Positions 1 through 11,104 of a stretch of 64,000 nucleotides of DNA are shown piece by piece (position 1 is the first letter of the stretch; each line of letters starts with the position of its first letter). A program made the position numbers and the translations under genes. The notes under the pieces were generated by a model, which saw nothing but the letters and a program-made list of their open reading frames with translations, did no database searches and was not told the DNA's origin. The stretch covers positions 992,001-1,056,000 of the forward strand of contig OZ037854.1 in the NCBI GenBank assembly GCA_964035575.1, given 5' to 3'. Source of the stretch: Rhynchopus sp. YZ270_cl-10. Lineage: Eukaryota > Euglenozoa > Diplonemea > Diplonemida > Diplonemidae.

Positions 1-1146
1 ATGGACGACGCTGCGACTGTGGAAGCTTCGGCGAGTCTTGTGAAGATTGTGCAGTCACGTCTGAAACGGAAGGACGTTCTGAAGAAGGTACTAGAGCGGC
101 ATGTTGAGTCCGAAGTGACAGTGCTTATGCGGTTTATTGCCTGCTGTGTGGACGCAGAGGAGGGCAAGGCACTGCTGAAGAAGGTGGCACGCTGCACGAA
201 AATCATCCCCCGTTGTGCTGCTGTTCTGAAGGGTGCGCTGACGGCACTCAAGGGTGTGCCCGCACTCGGTGTTGCTCCGGTCTGTTTCCCTGCAGGAATG
301 TGTCAGGAATGGGTGTGGAGCTGCTTGGCAAATGTAATTGGAAATTCCAGCAAAAGTAAAGGCGACGAAGTTTTACACATGAATAACTCCGAACAAAGGA
401 TCTCTGTGACAATGTTCGTCACCGCCACCACCCTCCTGCAGCACCTTGGCGGTGGTGCTCCTGCTGTCCAGCAGCTCCTTGACACACCCATCTACACATC
501 GCTCATGCAGGATCGCCGCACTATCATGATGATAGCAGATGCTGTCCACACGAACGTCAAACAGAGCACCACCCAGGACTTGTGTGGAGCTGTGCTTGAC
601 GTGATCTACTCACGTTGCATCGACCGTCTTCACAAGACCTGCCCGGTCCTCCCAAAGAAACCGAAGAAAACGAAGACTTGGCGTCTTGATGACACACTCA
701 GCGCACCCTGTTGTGACGACTGCCGAGAAGTCTGCAGGTTCTTCGCATCGGAGAATCACAAAGAAATAACAATTCGTGGACGCAACGTGACACGTGAAGG
801 GCACGTCTCACAGCGTGTCCTCGCACTGCCTGGACAGGGCCACACCTTTAAGGCTGAGGTGCTTTCCTCCAAGAATGCGAAGGTGAGAGGTGTGCTGCAG
901 ATTTGCAAGGTGCGGCGTGGACAGGCTGCCCCCGACAAGCTGCAACAGTACCAGCGGGATGAAGAAAATTATCGTCGTGTGCATACGTTCATTGAGCAAC
1001 TCGAAGCACGCAAGAGGGCACTTCCCAAAGAAGAGACACCACCCAGCACTGAACATGACCCTGATGCAGAAGAAGCCGTTCAAGACAGCCCTGGGGAGCC
1101 CCCCCTGAAGCGACGCAGGGTGGACACACAGGAGACACAAAACTAG
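1..1146 (+). CDS. Array copy 1, C-terminal part (ubiquitin-like helical family protein)
   Basis: The reading frame is open from the left edge to a stop at 1144-1146. Its first residue here matches residue about 455 of copy 2, so roughly the N-terminal half lies outside the window and the ATG at position 1 is internal. It contains the conserved helical region, a Cys-rich segment (PCCDDC, near residue 235) followed by a region ending LQICKV, an acidic/Pro-rich tail and a basic cluster KRRRV just before the stop that looks like a monopartite nuclear localisation signal. The tail ends QETQN as in copy 2. Function is unknown; see copy 3 for family reasoning. Confidence 0.85.
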   Translation: MDDAATVEASASLVKIVQSRLKRKDVLKKVLERHVESEVTVLMRFIACCVDAEEGKALLKKVARCTKIIPRCAAVLKGALTALKGVPALGVAPVCFPAGMCQEWVWSCLANVIGNSSKSKGDEVLHMNNSEQRISVTMFVTATTLLQHLGGGAPAVQQLLDTPIYTSLMQDRRTIMMIADAVHTNVKQSTTQDLCGAVLDVIYSRCIDRLHKTCPVLPKKPKKTKTWRLDDTLSAPCCDDCREVCRFFASENHKEITIRGRNVTREGHVSQRVLALPGQGHTFKAEVLSSKNAKVRGVLQICKVRRGQAAPDKLQQYQRDEENYRRVHTFIEQLEARKRALPKEETPPSTEHDPDAEEAVQDSPGEPPLKRRRVDTQETQN

Positions 1147-1710
1147 GGTGCTGCTGTGATGTGAAGAATTATTCCAGGAAAAAGGCGGGAAATAGGTGCG
1201 TTCTGGCCGTCTTGTGTGGATGCGGTCACATTTGTAATGCAGACGAAGGCTGTATGACACGTGTACAGATGAAACATATATCATCATGCAGGCTTCAGCA
1301 TGCCTGACGCACGAAACGTGAAGTGTCTCACCTTGTGTGTTTCTTCCCGTTTGCCACCTTACGTATCGATGAGCACTAATATAGATGATATAGACGAGCA
1401 GAAGTAGTAACGGACGGAGATCGTGGAGGTGCCGGCTACTGACAGGCCATTTGTGTGGTGCATGACCGTTGACAGAGTCTCAAACCAACAATGCACGGAT
1501 ACATGGCCGTATTTCAGATTAGATACCAAAAGAACAAAACTAAAGAAAGTTGTTCAAGAACGTTTCTGCACACAAAGCTGTGGTTGCAAACCAGTTGAAG
1601 ATGAAGGCGTACTGAAAAGGGGGTAAAGGATCCTCTGCATTCCGTGCATATGGACAAAAGCACTCCTTGGACAACAGTGTTTATTAGAAACCGAAAAAGA
1701 AACCCAGACC
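1147..1710 (+). other. Spacer between array copies 1 and 2
   Basis: The first 150 bp after the stop are nearly the same as the DNA after copy 2 (4296-4440) and partly after copy 4, so the duplicated unit includes the 3' flank. No separate gene is seen. The stretch at 1545-1710 recurs almost unchanged at 5050-5205 upstream of copy 3. Confidence 0.7.
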
Positions 1711-1814
1711 CCCTCCATTTCATTGCTTCCCCTTTGCACCCCCGACCCCTCCCTTCACACTTACTCACATATGGCCCACCCAGAATGCACAAAAGCGCAT
1801 TGTCATAATACAAC
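1711..1814 (+). promoter_or_regulatory. Conserved 5' block of array copy 2
   Basis: About 104 bp of CT-rich DNA running to the ATG is almost identical in front of all four complete array copies, whereas the DNA further upstream differs. It holds CACATATGGCCCACCC and ends AATACAAC just before ATG. It probably contains the core promoter and 5' untranslated leader; no TATA box at a standard distance is evident. Confidence 0.55.
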
Positions 1815-4295
1815 ATGGAGATTGCTGTGCACAGCAGCGATGTGAGCGAGGTGCAGTTTGTCCCCGTCGGGATGGACGACACTGTGGAGGAGGTCCGCCA
1901 GCGTGTTGCGGAGCTGCCGAGCTTCGCAGGGCGGGTGTTCACACTGCATGCTGAGGGGGTGCTGCTGGAGACAGGCCCGTTCAGTGCGACGGGCATTGAG
2001 GATGGGGGTGCAGTGCAGGTGCAGACCACCCACGTTGACGAGGACACAACACTGGAGAAGCAGTTTCTGGAGGCCTGCAAGGAGCTTGACAAAAAGGAGC
2101 CTGACACGACTCGTGTCGTTCAGCAGTTGTCTGCTTTGGAGCGTCGGTGGGTTGCTTCGGAACGCACACCGACTAGGATGGTGCACGGCATTGACAACAC
2201 GGTTCAGCAGGACTTACGTTGGGAGCATCTCTCGGAGAAGGACAAGAAGCTTGGTGCAGCCTTGCAGGAGGCAGGCTTCGACGTATACTGTGTGCAGATT
2301 ACCTGGTACACTGAGGAAGATGAGGAGCACTATTTTGATGGTAACTCCTACGACGAATCCTATGAGAATCGAGATGAAGGCTACGACGTGACCGCTTCCT
2401 GCTGGCCTGACGCGGCAGGTCCCCCTCACAATGTCAGAGAGCTGTTCTTCGTGGACGAGATTATTCCAGAGGATTTTGTGGTGCGGACCACCTTCAACTA
2501 TAGGGAGGATGGGGACACCGAGATGGCCATGGTCTTCTGGCCACGGAGGTGGCGTGCGAAGCGCATCAGACGTGACCAGTCGTTTCACCTGCTGGAAGAA
2601 GCCTGCAGAGGTGTGTTCGACCCGAAGGACCTGGGGTGTGCCGACATTGTTGCCCTGCAGGAGGTGTGTGCCGCGTCTGTTGTGTGGACACCCACGCTGC
2701 GGGCCACAATGCTTGAGTGTGTCAGCCAACCGTCGATGCCTGGGCCTGCAGCAGCCACGTTTCTGACGGACCACTTCACACTGTCAACAATCTCTGAAGC
2801 AGAAGTGGCCTCCCTCGAGCGTCTCCTGCAACGTGACACCCCAGCCATCAACACCGCATTCCTCAACGTCTTCCAGGTCTACCGTGGCATGGAGAAGGCA
2901 GGCTGTGCGGCTGACGTGCTGCTCCGATTGGCGAAGAAGGGGGTCAACACAGCACTGCTCAAACGCTGTGCGGATGGTGTCGCAACCTCACGTGCAGTGA
3001 GGGGAAACGGAGGCAAGACACACGCACAGAAGACCACACTAGTCACACACTTCACCATCACAATCCTGCGTCTTCTGTTGCACCTCGACATGAAGGCGGA
3101 GATGGAGAAGGTGGTGGACTGTATTGAACAGAACAACAAGAAGTATCGCTTTGTACCTGTTGCTGGGGCGGCGTTAGCTTTGATGGACGACGCTGCGACT
3201 GTGGAAGCTTCGGCGAGTCTTGTGAAGATTGCGCAGTCACGTCAAAAATGGAACGACGTTCTGAAGACTGTACTAAAGCGGCATGTTGAGTCCGAAGTGG
3301 CAGTGCTTATGCGGTTTATTGCCTGCTGTGTGGACGCAGAGGAGGGCAAGGCACTGCTGAAGAAGGTGGCACGCTGCACGAAACGCACCTCCCGTTGTGC
3401 TGCTGTTCTGAACGGTGCGCTGACGGCACTCAAGGGTGTGCGCGCACTCGGTGTTGCTCCGGTCTGTTTCCCTGCAGGAATGTGTCTGGAATGGGTGTGG
3501 AGCTGCTTGGCAAATGCAATTGGAAATTCCAGCCAAAGCAAATGCGAAGAAGGCTTGAGACAGAAGTACTCCGAACAAAGGATCTCTGTCACCCTGTTCG
3601 TCACCGCCACCACCCTCCTGCAGCACCTTGGCGGTGGTGCTCCTGCTGTCCAGCAGCTCCTTGACACACCCCTCTTCACAGTGTTCACGAGGGATCACCG
3701 CGATGTAAAGGTTCTGACCGACGCACTCCGCAAGACCTGGGATTCAGCTGTGCTTGACGTGATCTACTCACGTTGCATCGAACATCTTCACAAGACCTGC
3801 CCGGTCCTCCCAAAGAAACCGAAGAACTGGTATCTTGATGACACACTCAGAGCACCGTGTTGTGACGACTGCCGAAAGGTCTGCAGGTTTTTCGCATCGG
3901 ACTATGCCAAAGAAATAACGCTAAAGGGACGCAACGTGACACGTGAAGGGCACGTTTCAAAGCGTGTCCTCGCACTGCCTGGACAGGGCCGCACCTTTAA
4001 GGCTGAGGTGCTTTCCTCCAAGAATGCGAAGGTGAGAGGTGTGCTGCAGATTTGCAAGGTGCCGTGTGGACAAGCGACCGACCAGGAGCGCGAACAGTAC
4101 GCGATAGATTTACATGATCACCAGCATGTGCATACGTTCATTGAGCAACTCGAAGCACGCAAGAGGGCACTTCCCAAAGAAGAGACCCCACCCAGCACTG
4201 AGCATGACCCTGATGCAGAAGAAGCCGTTCAAGACAGCCCTGGGGAGCCCCCCCTGAAGCGACGCAGGGTGGACACACAGGAGACGCAAAACTAG
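1815..4295 (+). CDS. Array copy 2: ubiquitin-like helical family protein, 826 aa
   Basis: This is an intact single-exon frame. Residues 1-75 fit a ubiquitin-like beta-grasp pattern: two N-terminal strands (MEIAVHSS, VQFVPVG), a helix (TVEEVRQRVAELP), then FTLHAEGVLLE and GGAVQVQTT. A helical linker follows, then a segment ALQEAGFDVYCVQITW ending in MVFWPRRWR, a long helical region, the PCCDDC Cys motif near residue 680 and the KRRRV nuclear-localisation motif close to the C-terminus. It lacks the long acidic insert of copies 4 and 5 and the PIP box of copy 3. The start is fixed by identity of the leader and N-terminus across the four complete copies. Biochemical role is unknown. Confidence 0.9.
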   Translation: MEIAVHSSDVSEVQFVPVGMDDTVEEVRQRVAELPSFAGRVFTLHAEGVLLETGPFSATGIEDGGAVQVQTTHVDEDTTLEKQFLEACKELDKKEPDTTRVVQQLSALERRWVASERTPTRMVHGIDNTVQQDLRWEHLSEKDKKLGAALQEAGFDVYCVQITWYTEEDEEHYFDGNSYDESYENRDEGYDVTASCWPDAAGPPHNVRELFFVDEIIPEDFVVRTTFNYREDGDTEMAMVFWPRRWRAKRIRRDQSFHLLEEACRGVFDPKDLGCADIVALQEVCAASVVWTPTLRATMLECVSQPSMPGPAAATFLTDHFTLSTISEAEVASLERLLQRDTPAINTAFLNVFQVYRGMEKAGCAADVLLRLAKKGVNTALLKRCADGVATSRAVRGNGGKTHAQKTTLVTHFTITILRLLLHLDMKAEMEKVVDCIEQNNKKYRFVPVAGAALALMDDAATVEASASLVKIAQSRQKWNDVLKTVLKRHVESEVAVLMRFIACCVDAEEGKALLKKVARCTKRTSRCAAVLNGALTALKGVRALGVAPVCFPAGMCLEWVWSCLANAIGNSSQSKCEEGLRQKYSEQRISVTLFVTATTLLQHLGGGAPAVQQLLDTPLFTVFTRDHRDVKVLTDALRKTWDSAVLDVIYSRCIEHLHKTCPVLPKKPKNWYLDDTLRAPCCDDCRKVCRFFASDYAKEITLKGRNVTREGHVSKRVLALPGQGRTFKAEVLSSKNAKVRGVLQICKVPCGQATDQEREQYAIDLHDHQHVHTFIEQLEARKRALPKEETPPSTEHDPDAEEAVQDSPGEPPLKRRRVDTQETQN

Positions 4296-5205
4296 GGTGC
4301 TGCTGTGATGTGAAGAATTATTCCAGGAAAAAGGCGGGAAATAGGTGCGTTCTGGCCGTCTTGTGTGGATGCGATCACATTTGTAATGCAGACGAAGGCT
4401 GTATGACACGTGTACAGATGAAAAATATATCATCATGCAGGCTTCACCATGCCTGACGCACGAAACGTGAAGTGTCTCACCTTGTGTGTTTCTTCCCGTT
4501 TGGAACCTTACGTATCAATGAGCACAAAGAGTCACGGACGGAGATCGTGGAGGTGCGGCTACTGACAGACCATTTGCGTGGTGCATGACCGTTGTCAGAG
4601 TTTCAAAGCAACAATGCACGGATACATGGCCGTATTTCAGATTAGATACCAGAAGAACAAAAATATTAGTGTAGTTCATCCTCGGGTGTCTACACAAATA
4701 CAACCAAGTTTTCAAAAATAAAGAAAGTTGTTCAAGAACGTTTCTGCACACAAACCGTCTTGTAGGGTGGCTACGTTTGCTTTTATTCTTACCCCCTTGC
4801 CAACTAGACGAGTAGTAGGCCGACACCTAGGTGTTCCGTTGACTCATAAAGGGTCCAGTGCGGTGTACCTCGACACAGCGTGACCATCGTTTACCAGATT
4901 CCAGGTCGAGCACACGACCTGTACCAATTTTAGATTATCAAAAAGACAGAGTGAAGGCTGTATGCCACGTGTACAGATTGTCAATAATATATCATATAGC
5001 CTTCACCATATTCTAGATTACCAAGAATAAAAATGTATGCACTGTTGTTCAAGAATGTTTCTGCACACAAAGCTGTGGTTGCAAACCAGTTGAAGATCAA
5101 GGCGTACTGAAAAGGGGGTAAAGGATCCTCTGCATTCCGTGCATATGGACAAAAGCACTCCTTGGACAACAGTGTTTATTAGAAACCGAAAAAGAAACCC
5201 AGACC
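4296..5205 (+). other. Spacer between array copies 2 and 3, with block shared with copy 3/4 spacer
   Basis: No gene is seen. Bases 4757-5010 recur at 8026-8268 with few changes (GTCTTGTAGGGTGGCTACGT at the start of both), a direct repeat inside the array. Bases 4659-4718 hold a copy of the dispersed hairpin family around CTCGGGTGTCTACAC, also found at 27842-27897. Confidence 0.7.
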
Positions 5206-5309
5206 CCCTCCATTTCATTGCTTCCCCTTTGCACCCCCGACCCCTCCCTTCACACTTACTCACATATGGCCCACCCAGAATGCACAAAAGCGCATTGTCA
5301 TAATACAAC
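5206..5309 (+). promoter_or_regulatory. Conserved 5' block of array copy 3
   Basis: This is the same approximately 104-bp CT-rich leader block as in front of copies 2, 4 and 5, running up to the ATG at 5310. Confidence 0.55.
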
Positions 5310-7982
5310 ATGGAGATTGCTGTGCACAGCAGCGATGTGAGCGAGGTGCAGTTTGTCCCCGTCGGGATGGACGACACTGTGGAGGAGGTCCGCCAGCGTG
5401 TTGCGGAGCTGCCGAGCTTCGCAGGGCGGGTGTTCACACTGCATGCTGAGGGGGTGCTGCTGGAGACAGGCCCGTTCAGTGCGACGGGCATCGAGGATGG
5501 GGGTGCAGTGCAGGTGCAGACCACCCACGTCGACGAGGACACAACACTGGAGGAGCAGTTTCTGGAGGCCTGCAAGGAGCTTGACAAAAAGGAGCCTGAC
5601 ATGACTCTTCTCGTGCAGCAGTTGTCTGCTGTGGAGCGTCGGTGGGTTGCTTCGCAACGTAAACAGACCAAGATGGTGCACTTCATTGACAACGTGCACG
5701 TAGACCTGGACGACTCGGATGAGGAGGAAGACTTACGTTGGGAAGATGTTTCTAAGAAGAACAAGAAGCTTGCGGCAGCCTTGCAGGAGGCAGGCTTCGA
5801 CGTCTGCTGTGTGGAGATTACCTACACTAATGACGAAGAGGACCACTACGGTTACTTTGACGATGACTACAGTGACGGGTCCCTCGGAGAGGAGGGTTTC
5901 CACGTGACGGCTTCCTGCTGGCCTAACGAGGCAGGTATCCCTCAGAATGTCAGAGAGCTGCTCTTCGTGAACGACGTGACTCCACAGGATTTTGTGGTGC
6001 GGAACACCTTCGACTATAGGGAGGATGAGGACACCGAGACGGCCCTGGTCTTCTGGCCGCGGAGGTGGCGTGCGATACGCATCGGATGTGTCCGGTCGTT
6101 TGCCCTTCTTGAGGAAGCCTGCAGGGGTGTGTTCGACCCGAAGGAGCTGGGGTGTCCCGACATTGTTGCCCTGCAGGAGGTGTGTGCCGCGTCTGTTGTG
6201 AAGTGGACACCCACGCTGCGGGCCACAATGCTTGAGTGTGTCAGCCAACCGTCGATGCCTGGGCCTGCAGCAACCACGTTTCTGACGGACCACTTCACAC
6301 TGTCAACAATCTCTGAAGCAGAAGTGGCCTCCCTCGAGCGTCTCCTGCAACGCGACACCCCAGCCATCAACACCGCATTCCTCAACGTCTTCCAGGTCTA
6401 CAGTGGTATGGAGAAGGCAGGCTGTGCGGCTGACGCGCTGCTCCGATTGGCGAAGAAGGGGGTCAACACAGCACTGCTCAAACGCTGTGCGGATGGTGTC
6501 GCAACCTCACTTGCAGTGAGGGGTAACGGAGGCAAGACACACCCACCGAAGACCAAACCAGTCACACACTTCACCATTGCAATCCTGCGTCTTCTGTTGC
6601 ACCTCGACATGAAGGCGGAGATGGAGAAGGTGGTTGACCAGATTCAAAAGAACAACAAGAAGTATCTCTTTGTACCTGTTGCTGCTGCGGCGTTAGCTTT
6701 GATGGACGACGCTGCGACTGTGGATGCTTCGGCGAGTCTGGTGAAGATTGTGCTGTCACGTCTGAAACGGAAGGACGTTCTGAAGACTGTACTAGAGCGG
6801 CATGTTGAGTCCGAAGTGACAGTGCTTATGCGGTTTATTGCCTGCTGTGTGGACGCAGAGGAGGGCAAGGCACTGCTGAAGAAGGTGGCACGCTGCACGG
6901 ATAGCATCCCCCGTTGTGCTGCTGTTCTGAACGGTGCGCTGACGGCACTCAAGGGTGTGCCCGCACGTGTTTCTCCGGTCTGTTTCCCTGCAGGAATGTG
7001 TCAGGAATGGGTGTGGAGCTGCTTGGCCAATGTAATTGGAAATTCCAGCCAAAGCAAATGCGTAGATGTCTTATGCACGAAGTACTCCGAACAAAGGATC
7101 TCTGTGACAATGTTCGTCACCGCCACCACCCTCCTGCAGCACCTTGGCGGTGGTGCTCCTGCTGTCCAGCAGCTCCTTGACACACCCACCTACACATCCT
7201 TCATGAGGAACTCCAATACTATCACGCTTCTCAGCGATGTTGTACGCACGCAGACCTGGGATACAGCTGTGCTTGACGTGATCTACTCATGTTGCATCGA
7301 CCGTCTTCACAAGACCTGCCCGGTCCTCCCAAAGAACCTGAAGACTTGGCATCTTGATGACACACTCAGCGCACCCTGTTGTGACGACTGCCAAGCGGTG
7401 TGTAGGTTTTTCGCATCGGACAATGACAAAGAAATAACACTGCGTGGACGCAACGTGACACGTGAAGGGCACGTCTCAAAGCGTGTCCTCGCACTGCCTG
7501 GACAGGGCCGCACCTTTAAGGCTGAGGTGCTTTCCTCCAAGAATGCGAAGGTGAGAGGTGTGCTGCAGATTTGCAAGGTGCCGTCTGGACAGGCGACCTA
7601 CCAGGAGCTGCGACACTCCGCGATAAATTTACGAGAACGCCGTCATGTGCATACGTTCATTGAGCAACTCGAAGCACGCAAGAGGGCACTTCCCAAAGAA
7701 GAAACCCCACCCAGCACTGAGCATGACCCTGATGCAGAAGAAGCCGTTCAAGACAGCCCTGGGGAGCCCCCCCTGAAGCGACGCAGGGTGGAGTCCCAGG
7801 ATGTAACACCAGTCACACCACAGATGAACAACGAGGACAAAATAGAACTGGCTTTACCCACAGAGACGACCCAGCCAGAGAAGGGAACCAAGAGGACAGC
7901 ACAGCAGGCATGCACACCAGTGAAGAGGGTGAAGCAGGCACAGATAACGTCTTACTTTGCACCTCGGGTTGCGAAGAAATAG
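5310..7982 (+). CDS. Array copy 3: ubiquitin-like helical family protein with C-terminal PIP box, 890 aa
   Basis: This intact frame is the longest informative copy. Order: ubiquitin-like fold (1-75), linker, acidic patch (about 130-145), the ALQEAGFDVCCVEITY...ALVFWPRRWR segment (about 155-255), a long helical region, the PCCDDC...FFAS segment with LQICKV (about 690-760), and KRRRV. The middle and Cys segments resemble, from memory, the region C-terminal to the 2OG-Fe(II) dioxygenase domain of fungal prolyl-hydroxylase-like proteins (motifs like RAALVLWPR and CxDCxxLxxFL); no dioxygenase HxD...H core is seen here. After KRRRV this copy has its own extension of about 55 residues ending QAQITSYFAP, a perfect match to the PCNA-binding PIP consensus Q-x-x-[ILM]-x-x-[FY]-[FY], with basic residues around it. 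A nuclear, PCNA-linked role is therefore inferred for this copy only. Confidence 0.9.
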   Translation: MEIAVHSSDVSEVQFVPVGMDDTVEEVRQRVAELPSFAGRVFTLHAEGVLLETGPFSATGIEDGGAVQVQTTHVDEDTTLEEQFLEACKELDKKEPDMTLLVQQLSAVERRWVASQRKQTKMVHFIDNVHVDLDDSDEEEDLRWEDVSKKNKKLAAALQEAGFDVCCVEITYTNDEEDHYGYFDDDYSDGSLGEEGFHVTASCWPNEAGIPQNVRELLFVNDVTPQDFVVRNTFDYREDEDTETALVFWPRRWRAIRIGCVRSFALLEEACRGVFDPKELGCPDIVALQEVCAASVVKWTPTLRATMLECVSQPSMPGPAATTFLTDHFTLSTISEAEVASLERLLQRDTPAINTAFLNVFQVYSGMEKAGCAADALLRLAKKGVNTALLKRCADGVATSLAVRGNGGKTHPPKTKPVTHFTIAILRLLLHLDMKAEMEKVVDQIQKNNKKYLFVPVAAAALALMDDAATVDASASLVKIVLSRLKRKDVLKTVLERHVESEVTVLMRFIACCVDAEEGKALLKKVARCTDSIPRCAAVLNGALTALKGVPARVSPVCFPAGMCQEWVWSCLANVIGNSSQSKCVDVLCTKYSEQRISVTMFVTATTLLQHLGGGAPAVQQLLDTPTYTSFMRNSNTITLLSDVVRTQTWDTAVLDVIYSCCIDRLHKTCPVLPKNLKTWHLDDTLSAPCCDDCQAVCRFFASDNDKEITLRGRNVTREGHVSKRVLALPGQGRTFKAEVLSSKNAKVRGVLQICKVPSGQATYQELRHSAINLRERRHVHTFIEQLEARKRALPKEETPPSTEHDPDAEEAVQDSPGEPPLKRRRVESQDVTPVTPQMNNEDKIELALPTETTQPEKGTKRTAQQACTPVKRVKQAQITSYFAPRVAKK

Positions 7983-8297
7983 GGGTTGGGGGATGGGTCC
8001 TGCAACGGGGGGACGCGTTCTGGTTGTCTTGTAGGGTGGCTACGTGTACTTTTATTATTACCCCCTTGCCAACTAGACGAGTAGTAGGCCGACACCTAGG
8101 TGTTCCGTTGACTCATAAAGGGTCCAGTGGGGTGTACCTCCACACAGCGTGACCATCGTTTACCAGGTTCCAGGTCGAGCACACGACCCAATTTTAGATT
8201 ATCAAAAAGACAGAATGAAGGCTGTATGCCACGTGTACAGATTGTCAAGAATATATCATATGGCCTTCACCTAGAAACCGAAAAAGAAACCCAGACC
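7983..8297 (+). other. Spacer between array copies 3 and 4
   Basis: No gene is seen. Bases 8026-8268 are the second copy of the block at 4757-5010. Confidence 0.7.
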
Positions 8298-8400
8298 CCC
8301 TCCATTTCATTGCTTTCCCTTTGCACCTCGACCCCTCCCTTCACACTTACTCACATATGGCCCACCCAGAATGCACAAAAGCGCATTGTCATAATACAAC
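8298..8400 (+). promoter_or_regulatory. Conserved 5' block of array copy 4
   Basis: This is the shared CT-rich leader block, one or two bases shorter than in copies 2 and 3. Confidence 0.5.
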
Positions 8401-11104
8401 ATGGAGATTGCTGTGCACAGCAGCGATGTGAGCGAGGTGCAGTTTGTCCCCGTCGGGATGGACGACACTGTGGAGGAGGTCCGCCAGCGTGTTGCGGAGC
8501 TGCCGAGCTTCGCAGGGCGGGTGGTCACACTGCATGCTGAGGGGGTGCTGCTGGAGACAGGCCCGTTCAGTGCGACGGGCATCGAGAATGGGGGTGCAGT
8601 GCAGGTGCAGACCACCCACGTTGACGAGGACACAACACTGGAGAAGCAGTTTCTGGAGGCCTGCAAGCAGCTTGACAAAAAGGAGCCTGACATGACTCAT
8701 GTCGTGCAGCAGTTGTCTGCTGTGGAGCGTCGGTGGGTTGCTTCGGAACGCACACCGACTAAGATGGTGCACTTCCTGACCAACACGGTTGAGAAGGAGG
8801 AAGTTGAGGAGGAGGAAAGCACAGTTGAGGAGGAGGAGGAAAGCACGGTTGAGGACGATAGCATGGATGGGGAGGAGGAGGACGAGGAGGAAGAGGAAGA
8901 GGAAGAGGATCAGGAGGAGGACAACACGATTCAGCCGGGTTCACGTTGGGAAGATCTTTCTAACAAGGACAAGAAGCTTGGTGCAGCCTTGCAGGAGGCA
9001 GGCTTCGACGTATACTGTGTGAATATTACTTACACATATACCAAGCGGCACAGACGTGAGTACAGCGAATACGGCCGCCATGGACACCGTTACAACGACG
9101 GCTACTCTTACGAGTCCTCCGAAGAAAGCTTCTACCCTGGCTCCTCGGGATCTAGTGTGGAGGACTACGAAGTGACCGCCTCCTGCTGGCCTGACGAGGC
9201 AGGTCCCCCTCAGAATGTCAAAGCGTTGCTCCCTCTGGACTCTGTGACTCGAGACGATTTTGTGGTGCCAGAGATGTTCTACTACGGGACAGACGGTGAC
9301 ACCGGGACGGCCCTCGTCTTCTGGCCGCGGAGGTGGCGTGCGCTACACATCAGATATGACCAGTCGTTTCCCCTTCTTTGGGAAGCCTGCAGAGGTCTGT
9401 TCGACCCGAAGGACCTGGGGTGTGCCGACATTGTTGCCCTGCAGGAATTATATACCGCGTCTGTTGTGAAGTGGACACCCACGCTGCGGGCCACAATGCT
9501 TGAGTGTGTCAGCCAACCGTCGATGCCTGGGCCTGCAGCAGCCACGTTTCTGACGGACCACTTCACACTGTCAACAATCTCTGAAGCAGAAGTGGCCTCC
9601 CTCAAGCGTCTCCTGCAACGTGACACCCCAGCCATCAACACCGCATTCCTCAAACTTGTCGAGTTCTCTAGTGGTATGGAGAAGGCAGGTTGTGCGGTTG
9701 ACGTGCTGCTCCGATTGGCGAAGAAGGGGGTCAACACAGCACTGCTCAAACGCTGTGTGGATGGTGTCGCAACATCACGTGCAGTGTGCAGCAGAGGAAG
9801 CAAGGATCACGCACCGAAGACGAAGACCGTCAAAAACTTCGTCATCACGATCCTGCGTCTTCTGTTGCACCTCGACATGAAGGCGGAGATGGAGAAGGTG
9901 GTGGAACAGATTCAAAAGAACAACAAGAAGTATCGCTTTGTACCTGTTGCTGAGGCGGCGTTAGCTTTGATGGACGACGCTGCGACTGTGGAAGCTTCGG
10001 CGAGTCTTGTGAAGATTGTGCAGTCACGTCTGAATAGGAAGAGCGTGTTGAAGAAGTCGCTGGACCGCCATGTTGAGTCCGAAGTGACAGTGCTTATGCG
10101 GTTTATTGCCTGCTGTGTGGACGCAGAGGAGGGCAAGGCACTGCTGAAGAAGGTGGCAAGCTGCACGAATAGCGTTCTCCGTTGTGCTGCTGTTCTGAAG
10201 GGTGCGCTGACGGCACTCAAGGGTGTGCCCGCACTCGGTGTTGCTCCGGTCTGTTTCCCTGCAGGAATGTGTCAGGAATGGGTGTGGAGCTGCTTGGCAA
10301 ATGCAATTGGAAATTCCAGCAAAAGCAAACGCATAGAAGTTTTATACATGAATAACTCCGAACAAGAGATCTCTGTCACCCTGTTCGTCACCGCCACCAC
10401 CCTCCTGCAGCACCTTGGCGGTGGTGCTCCTGCTGTCCAGCAGCTCCTTGACACACCCCTCTACACATCGCTCATGCAGGATCGCCGCACTATCATGATG
10501 ATAGCAGATGCTGTGCACAAAAAGGTGAATCAGAGTTCCACCCAGGACTTGGGTGGAGCTGTGCTTGACGTGATCTACTCACGTTGCATCGACCGTCTTC
10601 ACAAGAACTGCCCGGTCCTCCCAAAGAAACCGAAGACGTGGTATCTTGATGACACACTTAGCTTACCCTGTTGTGACGCCTGCCGAGAAGTGCAGGTTCT
10701 TCTCATCACACTCTGCCAAAGAAATAACAATTAATAGATGCAACGTAACAAGAACAGGGCATGTCTCACAGCGTGTCCTCGCACTGCCTGGACGGGGCCG
10801 CACCTTTAAGGTTAAGGTACTGTCCTCTGCGAGGGCGACGGTGAATGGCGTGCTGCAGATTTGCAAGGTGCAGCGTGGACAGGCGAGCTTCGAGGAGATG
10901 CAACAGTACGCGATAGATTTGCATGACCACCATCACGTACAGACGCTCATTGAGCAACTCGAAGCACGCAAGAGGGCACTTCCCAAGGAAGAGACCCCAC
11001 CCAGCACTGAGCATGACCCTGATGCAGAAGAAGCCGTTCAAGACAGCCCTGGGGAGCCCCCCCTGAAGCGACGCAGGGTGGACACACAGGAGACACAACA
11101 CTAG
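8401..11104 (+). pseudogene. Array copy 4: frameshifted ubiquitin-like helical family gene
   Basis: The frame runs 8401-10734 (777 aa) and then shifts. The rest of the family C-terminus continues in another frame from about 10690 to the stop at 11104, including the FKVKVLSSARATVNGVLQICKV segment and the KRRRV motif. Compared with the other copies, two bases are missing near 10691 (GAAGTGCAGG where others have GAAGTCTGCAGG). The predicted protein thus ends in unrelated residues (EVQVLLITLCQRNNN) and loses the Cys/nuclear-localisation end. It carries an insert of about 45 residues almost entirely Glu/Asp/Ser/Thr (residues 134-178), shared in part with copy 5. A sequencing error or a very short intron would be alternatives to a true break. 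Confidence 0.75.
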
